DNA of 64,000 nt from VAXT01 sp963698015. Its GTDB lineage: Bacteria; Actinomycetota; Thermoleophilia; Gaiellales; Gaiellaceae. The notes beneath the pieces are model-generated. The model had not been told where the DNA came from. It searched no databases and saw only the letters and a list, made by a program, of their open reading frames with translations. Positions 43,940 to 51,732 of this stretch are shown here, one piece after another. Position numbers and translations under genes: made by a program. The stretch covers positions 1,612,001-1,676,000 of the forward strand of contig OY969109.1 in assembly GCA_963698015.1 (NCBI GenBank). Reading direction: 5' to 3'. Position 1 is the first letter of the stretch. Each line of letters begins with the position of its first letter.

Positions 43940-44869
43940 CTAGGAGCTGAGGACCCCGACGACCTCGCGAACGGCCTCTGCGGAGGTCTGGAGAGCCGCG
44001 CGCTCCTCGTCGTTCAGGTCGAGCTCCACGATCTCCTCGATCCCACCCGCGCCGAGCTTGACCGGAACGCCCATGTACAGGCCGTCGATTCCGTACTCGC
44101 CCTCGAGATAGGCGGTGCAGGGGAGCACGCGCTTCTCGTCGAGCATGACCGCATCGACCATCTGCGCCGATGCGGCGCCGGGCGCGTACCAGGCCGAGGT
44201 GCCGAGCAGGTCGACGACCTCGCCGCCGCCCTTGGCCGTGCGCTCGACCATCGCGTCGATCCGGTCTTCGGCCACGAGCTTGCTCAGCGGCACGCCGCCG
44301 ACCGTCGTCGCGGAGACGACCGAGACCATCTGGTCGCCGTGGCCGCCGAGGACGGTTGCCTGCACGTCTTTCACGGACGAGCCCGTCTCCCAGGCGATGA
44401 ACGTCTGCAGGCGGGCCGTGTCGAGGATCCCCGCCTGGCCGAAGACGCGCTCCTTGGGCAGCTCGGAGACGTTCTTGGCGACGTGGCACATCGCGTCGAG
44501 CGGGTTGGAGACGATGATCAGGATCGCGTCGGGCGACTGGGCGACGGCAGCCTCGGTGACCGAGCCGACGATCTTCTCGTTCGTCGTCACGAGGTCGTCG
44601 CGGCTCATCCCTGGCTGGCGCGGCAGGCCGGCCGTGATCACGACGACGTCGGACCCGGCCGTCGCCTTGTAGCTCGTCGAGCCGGTCACGTTCGGCTCGT
44701 AGCCGAGCACGGCGCCGGCCTGGTTGATGTCGAGCGCCTTGCCCTCGGGCAGCCCCTCCTTGATGTCGACGAGCACGATGTCGCAGTAGTCGCGCCGCGC
44801 GAGCTCCTGCGCGCACGTCGCGCCGACGTTCCCGGCTCCGACGACGGTCACCTTGCGCCGCTGGCTCAA
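43940..44869 (-). CDS. mdh: Malate dehydrogenase (LDH-like type)
   Basis: A 309-residue NAD-dependent dehydrogenase of the LDH/MDH superfamily. It has TVVGAGNVGATCAQEL (dinucleotide loop), the substrate loop ITAGLPRQPGMSRDDL with the Arg pair that selects malate over lactate, VSNPLDAM, and the catalytic His in GGHGDQMV. The start is a TTG overlapping the icd stop as TTGA. It converts malate to oxaloacetate in the TCA cycle and is followed by the SDR-like gene. Confidence 0.93.
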   Translation of the reverse strand: MSQRRKVTVVGAGNVGATCAQELARRDYCDIVLVDIKEGLPEGKALDINQAGAVLGYEPNVTGSTSYKATAGSDVVVITAGLPRQPGMSRDDLVTTNEKIVGSVTEAAVAQSPDAILIIVSNPLDAMCHVAKNVSELPKERVFGQAGILDTARLQTFIAWETGSSVKDVQATVLGGHGDQMVSVVSATTVGGVPLSKLVAEDRIDAMVERTAKGGGEVVDLLGTSAWYAPGAASAQMVDAVMLDEKRVLPCTAYLEGEYGIDGLYMGVPVKLGAGGIEEIVELDLNDEERAALQTSAEAVREVVGVLSS

Positions 44870-45954
44870 ACTCGTACCCCCATCTGCTCGATGATCGCGT
44901 CCGCCACGTCGCTCGTCCCGACCGCGGTCGGATCGTCGCGCGACGGCTTCATGTCGTAGGTCACGCTCCTGCCCTCGGCGATGACGGCTGCGATCGCGCC
45001 CTCGAGCCGGTCGGCCGCGTCGGCCTCCTCGAGATGCCGGAGCATGAGCACGCCGGAGAGCATCATCGCCATCGGGTTCACCTTGTTCTGGCCCGCGTAC
45101 TTCGGCGCGGAACCATGCGTCGGCTCGAAGACGGCCGCCTGGGTGCCGAAGTTCCCGCCCGGGGCGAGGCCGAGCCCGCCGACCAGGCCTGCGGCAAGGT
45201 CGGAGACGATGTCGCCGTACAGATTCGGGAGCACGAGCACGTCGTACTCCTCGGGCCGCTGGACGAGCTGCATCGAGAGGTTGTCGACGATGCGGTCCTC
45301 GAAGTCGATGTCCGTGTTCTGCTCCGCGACTTCGCGGGAGACCTGGAGCCAGAGCCCGTCCGTGAACTTCATGATGTTCGCCTTGTGCACGGTCGTCACC
45401 TTGCGGCGGCCGAGCCGGCGCGCGTAGTCGAACGCGAACTGGACGATCCGGCGCGTGCCTTCGACGGAGATCGGCTTGATCGAGATCCCCGAGTCGTCGG
45501 GCAGCTGGCCGCCGTGGGCGCGGATCCACTCGGCCAGCTCCGTCGCCTCTGCCGAGCCGACCTCGTACTCGATGCCCGCGTAGAGATCCTCGGTCGCCTC
45601 GCGGACGATCACGAGGTCGACGTCCTCGTAGCGCGACCGGACTCCGGGATAGCTCTTGCACGGCCTCACCTGTCCGTACAGGTCGAGGCCCTTCCGGAGC
45701 GCGACGTTGACCGAGCGGAAGCCGCCTCCGACCGGGGTCGTGATCGGGCCCTTGAGCGCGACGCCGCTCGCCCGGATCGCGTCCAGGACGCTTTCAGGCA
45801 GCGGATTCCCACCGTACTGCTCCATGACGTCGCTGCCCGCGTACTGGACGTCCCAGTCGAACTCGACGCCGGTCGCCTCGAGGACGCGGCGCGTCGCCTC
45901 GCTCAGCTCCGGGCCGGTGCCGTCGCCCGGGATCAGGGTGACTCGGTGGGCCAT
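44866..45954 (-). CDS. icd: Isocitrate/isopropylmalate dehydrogenase family, probably NAD-isocitrate dehydrogenase
   Basis: A 362-residue beta-decarboxylating dehydrogenase. Opening HRVTLIPGDGTGPELSEATR, substrate-binding LRKGLDLYGQVRPCKSYPGV and EATEDLYAGIEYEV, and the metal-binding NLYGDIVSDLAAG are seen, with cofactor region FEPTHGSAPKYAGQNKVNP. Context with mdh and citrate synthase favours isocitrate over 3-isopropylmalate or homoisocitrate as substrate, but sequence alone does not settle it. Divergent from the citrate synthase by 32 bp. Confidence 0.85.
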   Translation of the reverse strand: MAHRVTLIPGDGTGPELSEATRRVLEATGVEFDWDVQYAGSDVMEQYGGNPLPESVLDAIRASGVALKGPITTPVGGGFRSVNVALRKGLDLYGQVRPCKSYPGVRSRYEDVDLVIVREATEDLYAGIEYEVGSAEATELAEWIRAHGGQLPDDSGISIKPISVEGTRRIVQFAFDYARRLGRRKVTTVHKANIMKFTDGLWLQVSREVAEQNTDIDFEDRIVDNLSMQLVQRPEEYDVLVLPNLYGDIVSDLAAGLVGGLGLAPGGNFGTQAAVFEPTHGSAPKYAGQNKVNPMAMMLSGVLMLRHLEEADAADRLEGAIAAVIAEGRSVTYDMKPSRDDPTAVGTSDVADAIIEQMGVRV

Positions 45955-45986
45955 CGGCGGCGACTCTACCGATAGATTTCGAGCGG

Positions 45987-47066
45987 ATGAACGACTTCAA
46001 GCCAGGACTCGAGGGCGTCGTCGCGGTCGAAACGGCGATCGCCGCGCCCGATCGGGAGGGCGGCGCGCTCCGCTACCGCGGCTACGACATCGAGGATCTC
46101 GTCGGGCGCTACCCCTACGAGAACGTGTGGGGGCTTCTCGTCGACGACGACATCGACTCGAGGATGCCCGACCCTGAGCCGTACGTGCCGAAAGGCCTGA
46201 CCGGGAATGCGCCTGCCGACCTCCAGTCCGAAGTCGCGCACCTCGCGGGCGAGTGGAAACTCCAGAAGCTCGTCGACATCGACGACGAACAGGCGCGCAC
46301 CGACCTCGGGCGGCTGTCCGCGCAGATGATGGGGATCGTGGCGCGCTCGGCCGCCTTCGCGGAAGGACGCGAGGCGGCGCCGGACGACGTCGTGGCGCAG
46401 GGCGAGACCGCGGCCGAGAAGTTCCTGCTTCGGTGGCGCGGCGAGGCGAACCCGGATCACGTCAAGGCGATCGACACGTACTGGATCTGCACCGCGGAGC
46501 ACGGCCTCAACGCCTCCACGTTCACCGCGCGGGTGGTCGCCTCGACCGGCGCCGATTGCGGCGCCGCCATGTCAGCGGCCGTCGGCGCGCTGAGCGGACC
46601 GCTCCACGGCGGGGCGCCCGCACGTGTGCTGCCGATGCTCGACGAGGTCGCGAAGACGGGCGACCCCGAGGGCTACGTCAAGAACATCCTCGAGCAGCAC
46701 GGTCGGATCATGGGCTTTGGCCATCGCGTCTATCGCGCCGAGGATCCTCGGTCGCGGATCCTGAAGCGCGTAGCTCAGGAGGTTGGTTCGCCGCGCATCG
46801 AGGTCGCCGAGGCGCTGGAGGAGGCGGCGCTGGCCGAGCTCCACGAGAGAAAGCCGGACTACGTGATCGCGACGAACGTCGAGTTCTACTCCGCCGTGCT
46901 CCTTGACGCCGCCGACGTGCCGCCGGACCTGACACCCGCGATGTTCGCCTGCTCACGCGTCGCGGGTTGGTCAGCGCACATTCTCGAGCAGAAGCAGACC
47001 GGTCGGCTGTTCAGGCCTGCAGATCGCTACGTCGGGCCCGACCCGCGGTCGTTGTCCGCTGTCTGA
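45987..47066 (+). CDS. citA: Citrate synthase, CitA (citrate synthase 2)-like
   Basis: This 359-residue enzyme makes citrate from acetyl-CoA and oxaloacetate. It shows RYRGYDIEDLV at the N-terminus, the catalytic His in AEHGLNASTF, HGGAPARVLPML, and the second His in MGFGHRVYRAEDPRS. The catalytic acid that is Asp in E. coli GltA (NVDFYS) is Glu here (NVEFYS), and the ending GWSAHILEQKQTGRLFRP matches the actinobacterial CitA group as I recall it. ATG start, divergent from icd. Its stop overlaps the next reading frame. Confidence 0.9.
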   Translation: MNDFKPGLEGVVAVETAIAAPDREGGALRYRGYDIEDLVGRYPYENVWGLLVDDDIDSRMPDPEPYVPKGLTGNAPADLQSEVAHLAGEWKLQKLVDIDDEQARTDLGRLSAQMMGIVARSAAFAEGREAAPDDVVAQGETAAEKFLLRWRGEANPDHVKAIDTYWICTAEHGLNASTFTARVVASTGADCGAAMSAAVGALSGPLHGGAPARVLPMLDEVAKTGDPEGYVKNILEQHGRIMGFGHRVYRAEDPRSRILKRVAQEVGSPRIEVAEALEEAALAELHERKPDYVIATNVEFYSAVLLDAADVPPDLTPAMFACSRVAGWSAHILEQKQTGRLFRPADRYVGPDPRSLSAV

Positions 47067-47562
47067 GCTCGCGACAGCCGCCGCGCAGGCGGATTCGCTC
47101 GCAGGCCAGGGCGCGGAGCGTGAGCTCGCGGATCTCCGCACTCGCTGGCAGGACGAGCTCGAGGCTTCCATCCGTTCGCCGGACTACCGCGAGCGCGCAG
47201 TCGCGTACCGGGCGATCGGGCAGTTCCGCTTCCGGCAGAAGACGGAGCTCCTGCGGCGCGGGCTCGAGGACGAGAGCCCCGCGTGCCGCGGCTCTGCGCT
47301 GATCTCGCTCGAGCTTCTCTCGCGCGAGCATCCCGGGCTCGTCAACGACGTGCGCTCGCTCCTCCACGAGCTCGCCTCGCACGACGACAACCAGGCCGTG
47401 CGCAGGCTCGCGGTGATCTGCCTCGACCATGGCTCTCCGCAGCGCGAGACGATCCTGCTCCTGGGCTCGATCGCAGACGACGACGAGCAGGACCGAGAGC
47501 TGCGCGCGGCCGCGGGCAAGATCGGCGAGCGGCTGAGAAAGAAGGGCGCGGCTCGGCGCTAG
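47059..47562 (+). CDS. HEAT-like helical repeat protein with non-canonical start
   Basis: A reading frame with typical GC-rich third positions runs from within the end of the citrate synthase gene to 47562, encoding about 167 residues of paired helices (RWQDELEASIRSPDYRERAV, QKTELLRRGLEDESPACRG, VRSLLHELASHDDNQAVRRL). The first ATG, GTG or TTG in frame is only at 47350 and would cut off the first half. A CTG at 47059 lies 8 bp inside the citrate synthase stop and is my start. The end overlaps the convergent small gene by 4 bp. HEAT-like proteins bind other proteins; the role here is unknown. Confidence 0.55.
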   Translation: MSELATAAAQADSLAGQGAERELADLRTRWQDELEASIRSPDYRERAVAYRAIGQFRFRQKTELLRRGLEDESPACRGSALISLELLSREHPGLVNDVRSLLHELASHDDNQAVRRLAVICLDHGSPQRETILLLGSIADDDEQDRELRAAAGKIGERLRKKGAARR

Positions 47563-47714
47563 CAGCAGCTGCAGGGCGTACGCCCGCATGAAGGGCACGT
47601 GCGGCGCTTTTTCCAGTCGAGCATGCTCTTGCCGACGCCGCTCATGATCATCAGATAGCCGACGCCGCTCGTGAGGGCGAAAAGCACTGCCATGTGCGGG
47701 TCAAGCTGCGCCAT
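47559..47714 (-). CDS. 51-residue membrane protein with Cys-rich tail
   Basis: This small gene starts at ATG 47714 inside the end of xerD, preceded by a GAAGAAGG-like site. The 51-residue product has one membrane helix (MAVLFALTSGVGYLMIMSGVG), a basic linker (KSMLDWKKRR) and a tail TCPSCGRTPCSCC with five cysteines that resembles half a zinc ribbon. The stop overlaps the HEAT-like gene stop by 4 bp, a tight fit that argues for both. I know no family name. Confidence 0.65.
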   Translation of the reverse strand: MAQLDPHMAVLFALTSGVGYLMIMSGVGKSMLDWKKRRTCPSCGRTPCSCC

Positions 47715-48648
47715 CCTTCTTCGGTGTTGCCATCGGCGCTTCGCCGGAAACCTTGAGTGTTCTCTTCGCGTGCGGGTGCGCGGAGAAGTAGGCCTCGCGG
47801 CGCCTGCGGTCGGTCACATGCGTGTAGAGCTCGGTCGTGGCGAGGTCCGCGTGGCCGAGCATCTCCTGGACGCTCCGTAGGTCGGCGCCTCCTTCGAGCA
47901 GGTGCGTGGCGAACGAGTGGCGGAGCAGGTGCGGGTGGATTCGCGTCGGCTCGAGGCCCGCTTTCCCGGCCAGGCGGCGCAGGATCAGGAACGCGCCGGC
48001 GCGCGTCAGCGGGCCGCCCTTGGCGTTCAGGAACAGCTCCGGCCGGTGGCGCTTGTCCAGGAACGGCCGGCCGCGGCTCAGATAACGGCGGAGGGCGTCG
48101 GCCGCGCTGCGCCCGAGCGGCACGATCCGCTCCTTGCCGCCCTTCCCGATGGAGCGGACGAGCCGTTCCTCCAGATCGACCCCGTTTCGCTCGAGGCCGA
48201 CCGCTTCGCTGACCCGTAGCCCCGCTCCGTAGAGCAGCTCGACGAGCGCGCGGTCGCGGAGATCGCGAGGGGCGGTCCCGTTCGCCGCCTCGACGAGCCG
48301 TTCGGCTTCGCCGGGCGAAAGCGTGCGCGGCAGGCGGCGCGCCCGGCGCGGGAGGCCGATGTCCGCGGCGGGATTCGCCTCCTGGGTGCCGATCAGGACC
48401 TGATGGCGGTAGAACGACCTCGCGGCGGCCATGCGGCGCACGATCGTCGTCGCCGCCAGCCCGCGCCCGCGCAACTCGGCTACGTAGCGCTCGAGCTCCT
48501 CGGGCGTCGCCTGCGAGGGCTTGTGGCCGAGGAAGTCCGTCAGCGCAGCCAGGTCGCGTCGATAGGCCTCCACGGTTCGAGGCGCCAGCCGCGCCGCGGA
48601 GACGGCGAGGAACCCTTCGACTTCAGGATCTCGGGTGGGCGCGGTCAT
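47701..48648 (-). CDS. xerD: Tyrosine recombinase, XerD-like
   Basis: A 315-residue recombinase with an N-terminal SAM-like DNA-binding domain (residues 1-100) and a catalytic domain with the full set: Arg in GAGLRVSEAVGL, Lys in GKGGKERIVPLG, His-x-x-Arg in HLLRHSFATHLL, His in MLGHADLATTELYTHV and the nucleophile Tyr in the same segment. Xer recombinases resolve chromosome dimers at dif. The C-terminal 20 residues are a basic extension. It overlaps the preceding xerC by 26 bp. No dif-like site was seen nearby. Confidence 0.88.
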   Translation of the reverse strand: MTAPTRDPEVEGFLAVSAARLAPRTVEAYRRDLAALTDFLGHKPSQATPEELERYVAELRGRGLAATTIVRRMAAARSFYRHQVLIGTQEANPAADIGLPRRARRLPRTLSPGEAERLVEAANGTAPRDLRDRALVELLYGAGLRVSEAVGLERNGVDLEERLVRSIGKGGKERIVPLGRSAADALRRYLSRGRPFLDKRHRPELFLNAKGGPLTRAGAFLILRRLAGKAGLEPTRIHPHLLRHSFATHLLEGGADLRSVQEMLGHADLATTELYTHVTDRRRREAYFSAHPHAKRTLKVSGEAPMATPKKDGAA

Positions 48649-49471
48649 AGACCTTGCGCAGCCGCTTCCCGTCCACGTGGCTGTACGTCTGCGTCGTCGA
48701 CAGCGAGCTGTGGCCGAGCAGCTCCTGGATCACCCGCAGGTCGGCGCCGCCCTCGAGCAGATGCGTTGCGAACGCGTGGCGCAGCCGGTGCGGGTGCGGG
48801 AACAGCCGCCTGAGCGTGCTCGTGTCGAGTCGCCGCCCGCGCGCGGAGACGAACAGCGCGTCCTCGGCGCCGTTGACGAGCTGCGGACGTGCGTCATGCA
48901 GGTAGAGCCGCAGCCGGTACGCGGCCTCCTCGCCGAGCGGGACGACTCGCTCCTTGCCGCCCTTGCCTCGCACGTGCACCGTCTCCTGTTCGAAGTCGAC
49001 GTCGCCGAGATCGAGGTCGACCGCCTCGCGGCTGCGCAGCCCGGCCGAATAGACGAGCTCGAGCAGCGCACGGTTGCGAAGCGCAAGCCGATCGACGCCC
49101 GCGTGCTGATCGAGCACCGCGTCGACCTCGTCGGACTTCGGCGCATCCGGTAGGCGGCGGGCGCGCCTGGGCCCGAGCTGCGCGTCGGGGACGCGTCCTG
49201 CCCCGAGCGCGAATCGCAGCAGTGCGCGCACCGCGGCCAGCTTGCGCGCGATCGTCGCGGGGGCGAGCTTGCTCGGATCCCGTCCCGGGCGCGCGGCACC
49301 GAGCTCGGCCGTGTACGCGCTCAGGGTCGCCGCGTCGACGTCCTCGAGCGACTGACCACGCCGGCCCAGCCAGCCGGCGAACTCCTCGACGTCGACCCGG
49401 TACGCGCGACGGGTCGCGTCCGAGAGCTCGGGCGATTCGAGGAAGCGCTCGATGAGGGCGCGGTCCGCCAC
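48623..49471 (-). CDS. xerC: Tyrosine recombinase, XerC-like
   Basis: A 282-residue recombinase with the same catalytic order: Arg in SAGLRSREAVDL, Lys in GKGGKERVVPLG, HRLRHAFATHLL, and LGHSSLSTTQTYSHV with the Tyr. The N-terminal domain (IERFLESPELSDATRRAY) is short and complete. The GTG at 49471 is taken as start because longer frames pass into the pckA 3' end. Two adjacent full-length xer genes in one operon are less common than separated copies; they could form the XerC/XerD pair or serve a mobile element, though no element borders were found. Confidence 0.85.
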   Translation of the reverse strand: MADRALIERFLESPELSDATRRAYRVDVEEFAGWLGRRGQSLEDVDAATLSAYTAELGAARPGRDPSKLAPATIARKLAAVRALLRFALGAGRVPDAQLGPRRARRLPDAPKSDEVDAVLDQHAGVDRLALRNRALLELVYSAGLRSREAVDLDLGDVDFEQETVHVRGKGGKERVVPLGEEAAYRLRLYLHDARPQLVNGAEDALFVSARGRRLDTSTLRRLFPHPHRLRHAFATHLLEGGADLRVIQELLGHSSLSTTQTYSHVDGKRLRKVYDRAHPRS

Positions 49472-49505
49472 CTCGACGGATTCGCGCTTCGAGGCCCGAC
49501 GCCTG

Positions 49506-51044
49506 CTAGTGAACCGAGCTGACGATCTCGGCCGAGAGGCTCGGGAACTTGGCCAGGAACTCGGCGCGGGCATCCTTGAGGCGCGCGATGCCCTCGTCGC
49601 AGTCCTGCTTGCGTCCCGTGGCCTCGTACAGCCGCTGCGGCTGCAGGATGTCGATGTCCTCGGAGTCGATCCCCGGCACCGACGCGGCGACCAGATACCC
49701 GAAGTCGGGATCCTCGACCCACTCGATCGTGCCCTCGGCGATGCCCTTCACGATCGCGGACGAGTGCTTGATCTTGACCTTCGTCGAGCGCTCGTCGTCG
49801 TCACCGCCGCCGACGCGTCCGGTGTTCAGCAGATAGACCTCGAGCGGGTGCTCCTCGAGCAGTTCGAGGAAGCGGTTGCCCTGGAGGTCGTGCGGCATCG
49901 GGAAGAACGGGTTCGTCCCGGGCACGCGCAGGAACACGCCGGCCTCGTCGGCGCCGCCCGCGCTCGTGCCCTGCGTCTCGCCGAGCATGAAGAAGGCCGC
50001 CGCCTGCGGTCCTTCGAGCTTCGCGACCGCGGGGATGATGTTCTCGTTCCGGTTCAGGATGAGCAGGAAGTGCGCCTCGTCGACTTCCTCGTCGACGCCC
50101 GACTCGATCACGCCGAAGGGGAACGTCGCCCGGCCGTTCGGCGTGTAGCTCGTGTCGTAGAAGTCGACCTCGTCGCCGTGCTGGGACACGTTCTCGAGGT
50201 ACGAGTCCGGCTGCGTGACCGCGCCGTAGATCGTCGGCTCGTCGTCCGGGTTGAGCCCGAACGTCTTCGCGAAGCAGCCGTTCTCGGTGGCCATGATCCG
50301 CCCGTCGGGCGTCCAGGCGACGAAATCGTCCTGGACCGGCAGCGAGCCGTTCTGGCGCGTGAAGGTGGTCGTCGTCTTGCCCGTGCCGGAGAGGCCGACG
50401 ATCAGCCCGACCCTGCGGCCGGCGGGCGTCGGGATGATCTTGCAGCCCGCGTGCAGCGGTAGCCCGCCGCGGTCGTAGACGAGCTTGTTCCACATGCGCA
50501 GCCCGCCCTTCTTCGACTCGCCGAAGTAGTCGGAGTTGAAGACGCGCGTGACGCCCTGCTCGAGGTCGACCGCGATCAGCCGGTCGTCCGGATAGCCCTC
50601 GGCCTTCAGGTTCGGCGTGTAGACGACGGTCAGCTCGGGCTCGTGGTCGCCGTCGCCGGGCGTGAAGTAGAGCTGCTGCTGCATGGCGGCGATGTTCGCG
50701 TTCGCCGCCTCGATGTACAGCCTTGCGGGCGTGCGGAAGTCCGGGTCGTTTCCGATGAAGCCGTCGATCACGACCATCTCCTGCTCCGCGATGAACGCGT
50801 CCTGCGCCTCGGCCCACTTGTGGCCTTCCTCGCGCGTGATCGCCTGGTTCTGCCCGTCGGGCTCGTCGGTGACGATGAACGTGGAGCGCTTCGAGCGCGA
50901 CACGACCTCGGTCTGCACGTTCAGGTTGCCGTGCCGCGTCGGTTTCGCGTTCGGCATTTCGGCGGCCAGCGCCCTGACCTCCTCGGCGCTCGGGTTCTCG
51001 ATCACCTTGGCCGCCTGTGGCAGCCGAAACATCATCCTTGCCAC
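49506..51044 (-). CDS. pckA: ATP-dependent phosphoenolpyruvate carboxykinase
   Basis: This 512-residue enzyme turns oxaloacetate and ATP into phosphoenolpyruvate, the first gluconeogenic step. Visible are DGFIGNDP, the substrate/kinase-1a P-loop GLSGTGKTTTTF (about residue 230), the metal site DDFVAWTPDG, and NGRATFPFGVIESG. ATP-type PckA rather than the GTP-type usual in mycobacteria. Leading ATG at 51044. It stands alone between the recombinases and a response regulator. Confidence 0.93.
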   Translation of the reverse strand: MARMMFRLPQAAKVIENPSAEEVRALAAEMPNAKPTRHGNLNVQTEVVSRSKRSTFIVTDEPDGQNQAITREEGHKWAEAQDAFIAEQEMVVIDGFIGNDPDFRTPARLYIEAANANIAAMQQQLYFTPGDGDHEPELTVVYTPNLKAEGYPDDRLIAVDLEQGVTRVFNSDYFGESKKGGLRMWNKLVYDRGGLPLHAGCKIIPTPAGRRVGLIVGLSGTGKTTTTFTRQNGSLPVQDDFVAWTPDGRIMATENGCFAKTFGLNPDDEPTIYGAVTQPDSYLENVSQHGDEVDFYDTSYTPNGRATFPFGVIESGVDEEVDEAHFLLILNRNENIIPAVAKLEGPQAAAFFMLGETQGTSAGGADEAGVFLRVPGTNPFFPMPHDLQGNRFLELLEEHPLEVYLLNTGRVGGGDDDERSTKVKIKHSSAIVKGIAEGTIEWVEDPDFGYLVAASVPGIDSEDIDILQPQRLYEATGRKQDCDEGIARLKDARAEFLAKFPSLSAEIVSSVH

Positions 51045-51087
51045 GGCTCAGGATGTTACCGCGACGGGGTCGAAAATCCTGCCGGCG

Positions 51088-51732
51088 CTACGAGCGCAGG
51101 AACGCGAGCACGGCGAGGACGCGGCGGTGATCGTCCGGTGCGGGCATCAGGCCGAGCTTCATGAAGATGTTCTTCACGTGGGCCTCGACCGTCTTCGGGC
51201 TCAGGAAGAGGCGCCCGCAGATCCCGCGGTTCGACAGGCCTTCCGCCATCAGGCCGAGCACCTCTCGCTCACGAGGTGTCAGCTCGGCGAGGGGATCGTC
51301 CTCCCGCGGACGGCCGAGCAGCTGTGCGATCACGTCCGGGTCGATGGCCGTCCCACCGCGCCCGACTCGCCGCACCGCCTCGAGGAAGTCGTCGATCTCG
51401 AGCACGCGGTCCTTGAGCAGGTAGCCGAAGCCCTCGGGGCGCTCGCTGAAGAGCGCGAGGGCGTGCGCTGCCTCGACGACCTGCGAGAGCAGCAGGACGC
51501 CGATCTCCGGGTACTCGTCTCTGATCTCTCGCGCCGCGCGCGCACCCTCGTCGGTGTGCGTCGGCGGCATTCGCACGTCGACCACCGCGACATCCGGCTT
51601 GTGTCGCCGCACTGCATCGCGAAGCTCGTCGGCGTTCACGCACTGGGCGAGCACCTCGAAGTCGCCCTCGGCGAGGATCCTGGCCAGGCCTTCGCGCAGA
51701 AGCGCGGAGTCTTCGGCGATCACGACGCGCAT
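51088..51732 (-). CDS. NarL/LuxR-family response regulator
   Basis: A 214-residue regulator with a receiver domain beginning MRVVIAEDSALLREGL, phospho-acceptor Asp in DVAVVDVRMPP and Lys in YLLKDRVLEIDDF. The C-terminal LuxR helix-turn-helix begins LTPREREVLGLMAEGLSN and ends TVEAHVKNIFMKLGL. It overlaps the end of the broken kinase gene by 13 bp. The reading frame is undamaged even though its kinase partner is disrupted. Confidence 0.92.
   Translation of the reverse strand: MRVVIAEDSALLREGLARILAEGDFEVLAQCVNADELRDAVRRHKPDVAVVDVRMPPTHTDEGARAAREIRDEYPEIGVLLLSQVVEAAHALALFSERPEGFGYLLKDRVLEIDDFLEAVRRVGRGGTAIDPDVIAQLLGRPREDDPLAELTPREREVLGLMAEGLSNRGICGRLFLSPKTVEAHVKNIFMKLGLMPAPDDHRRVLAVLAFLRS

Noticed and set aside
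47011..47598. A 195-residue minus-strand frame opposite the citrate synthase end and HEAT-like gene
   Set aside because: Composition is Arg/Ala/Leu-rich with no fold; the plus-strand frame shows paired helices and fits neighbouring boundaries.
47701..49471. The tandem xer genes as an integrated mobile element
   Set aside because: No flanking repeats, tRNA target or phage genes; both neighbours are core metabolic genes.
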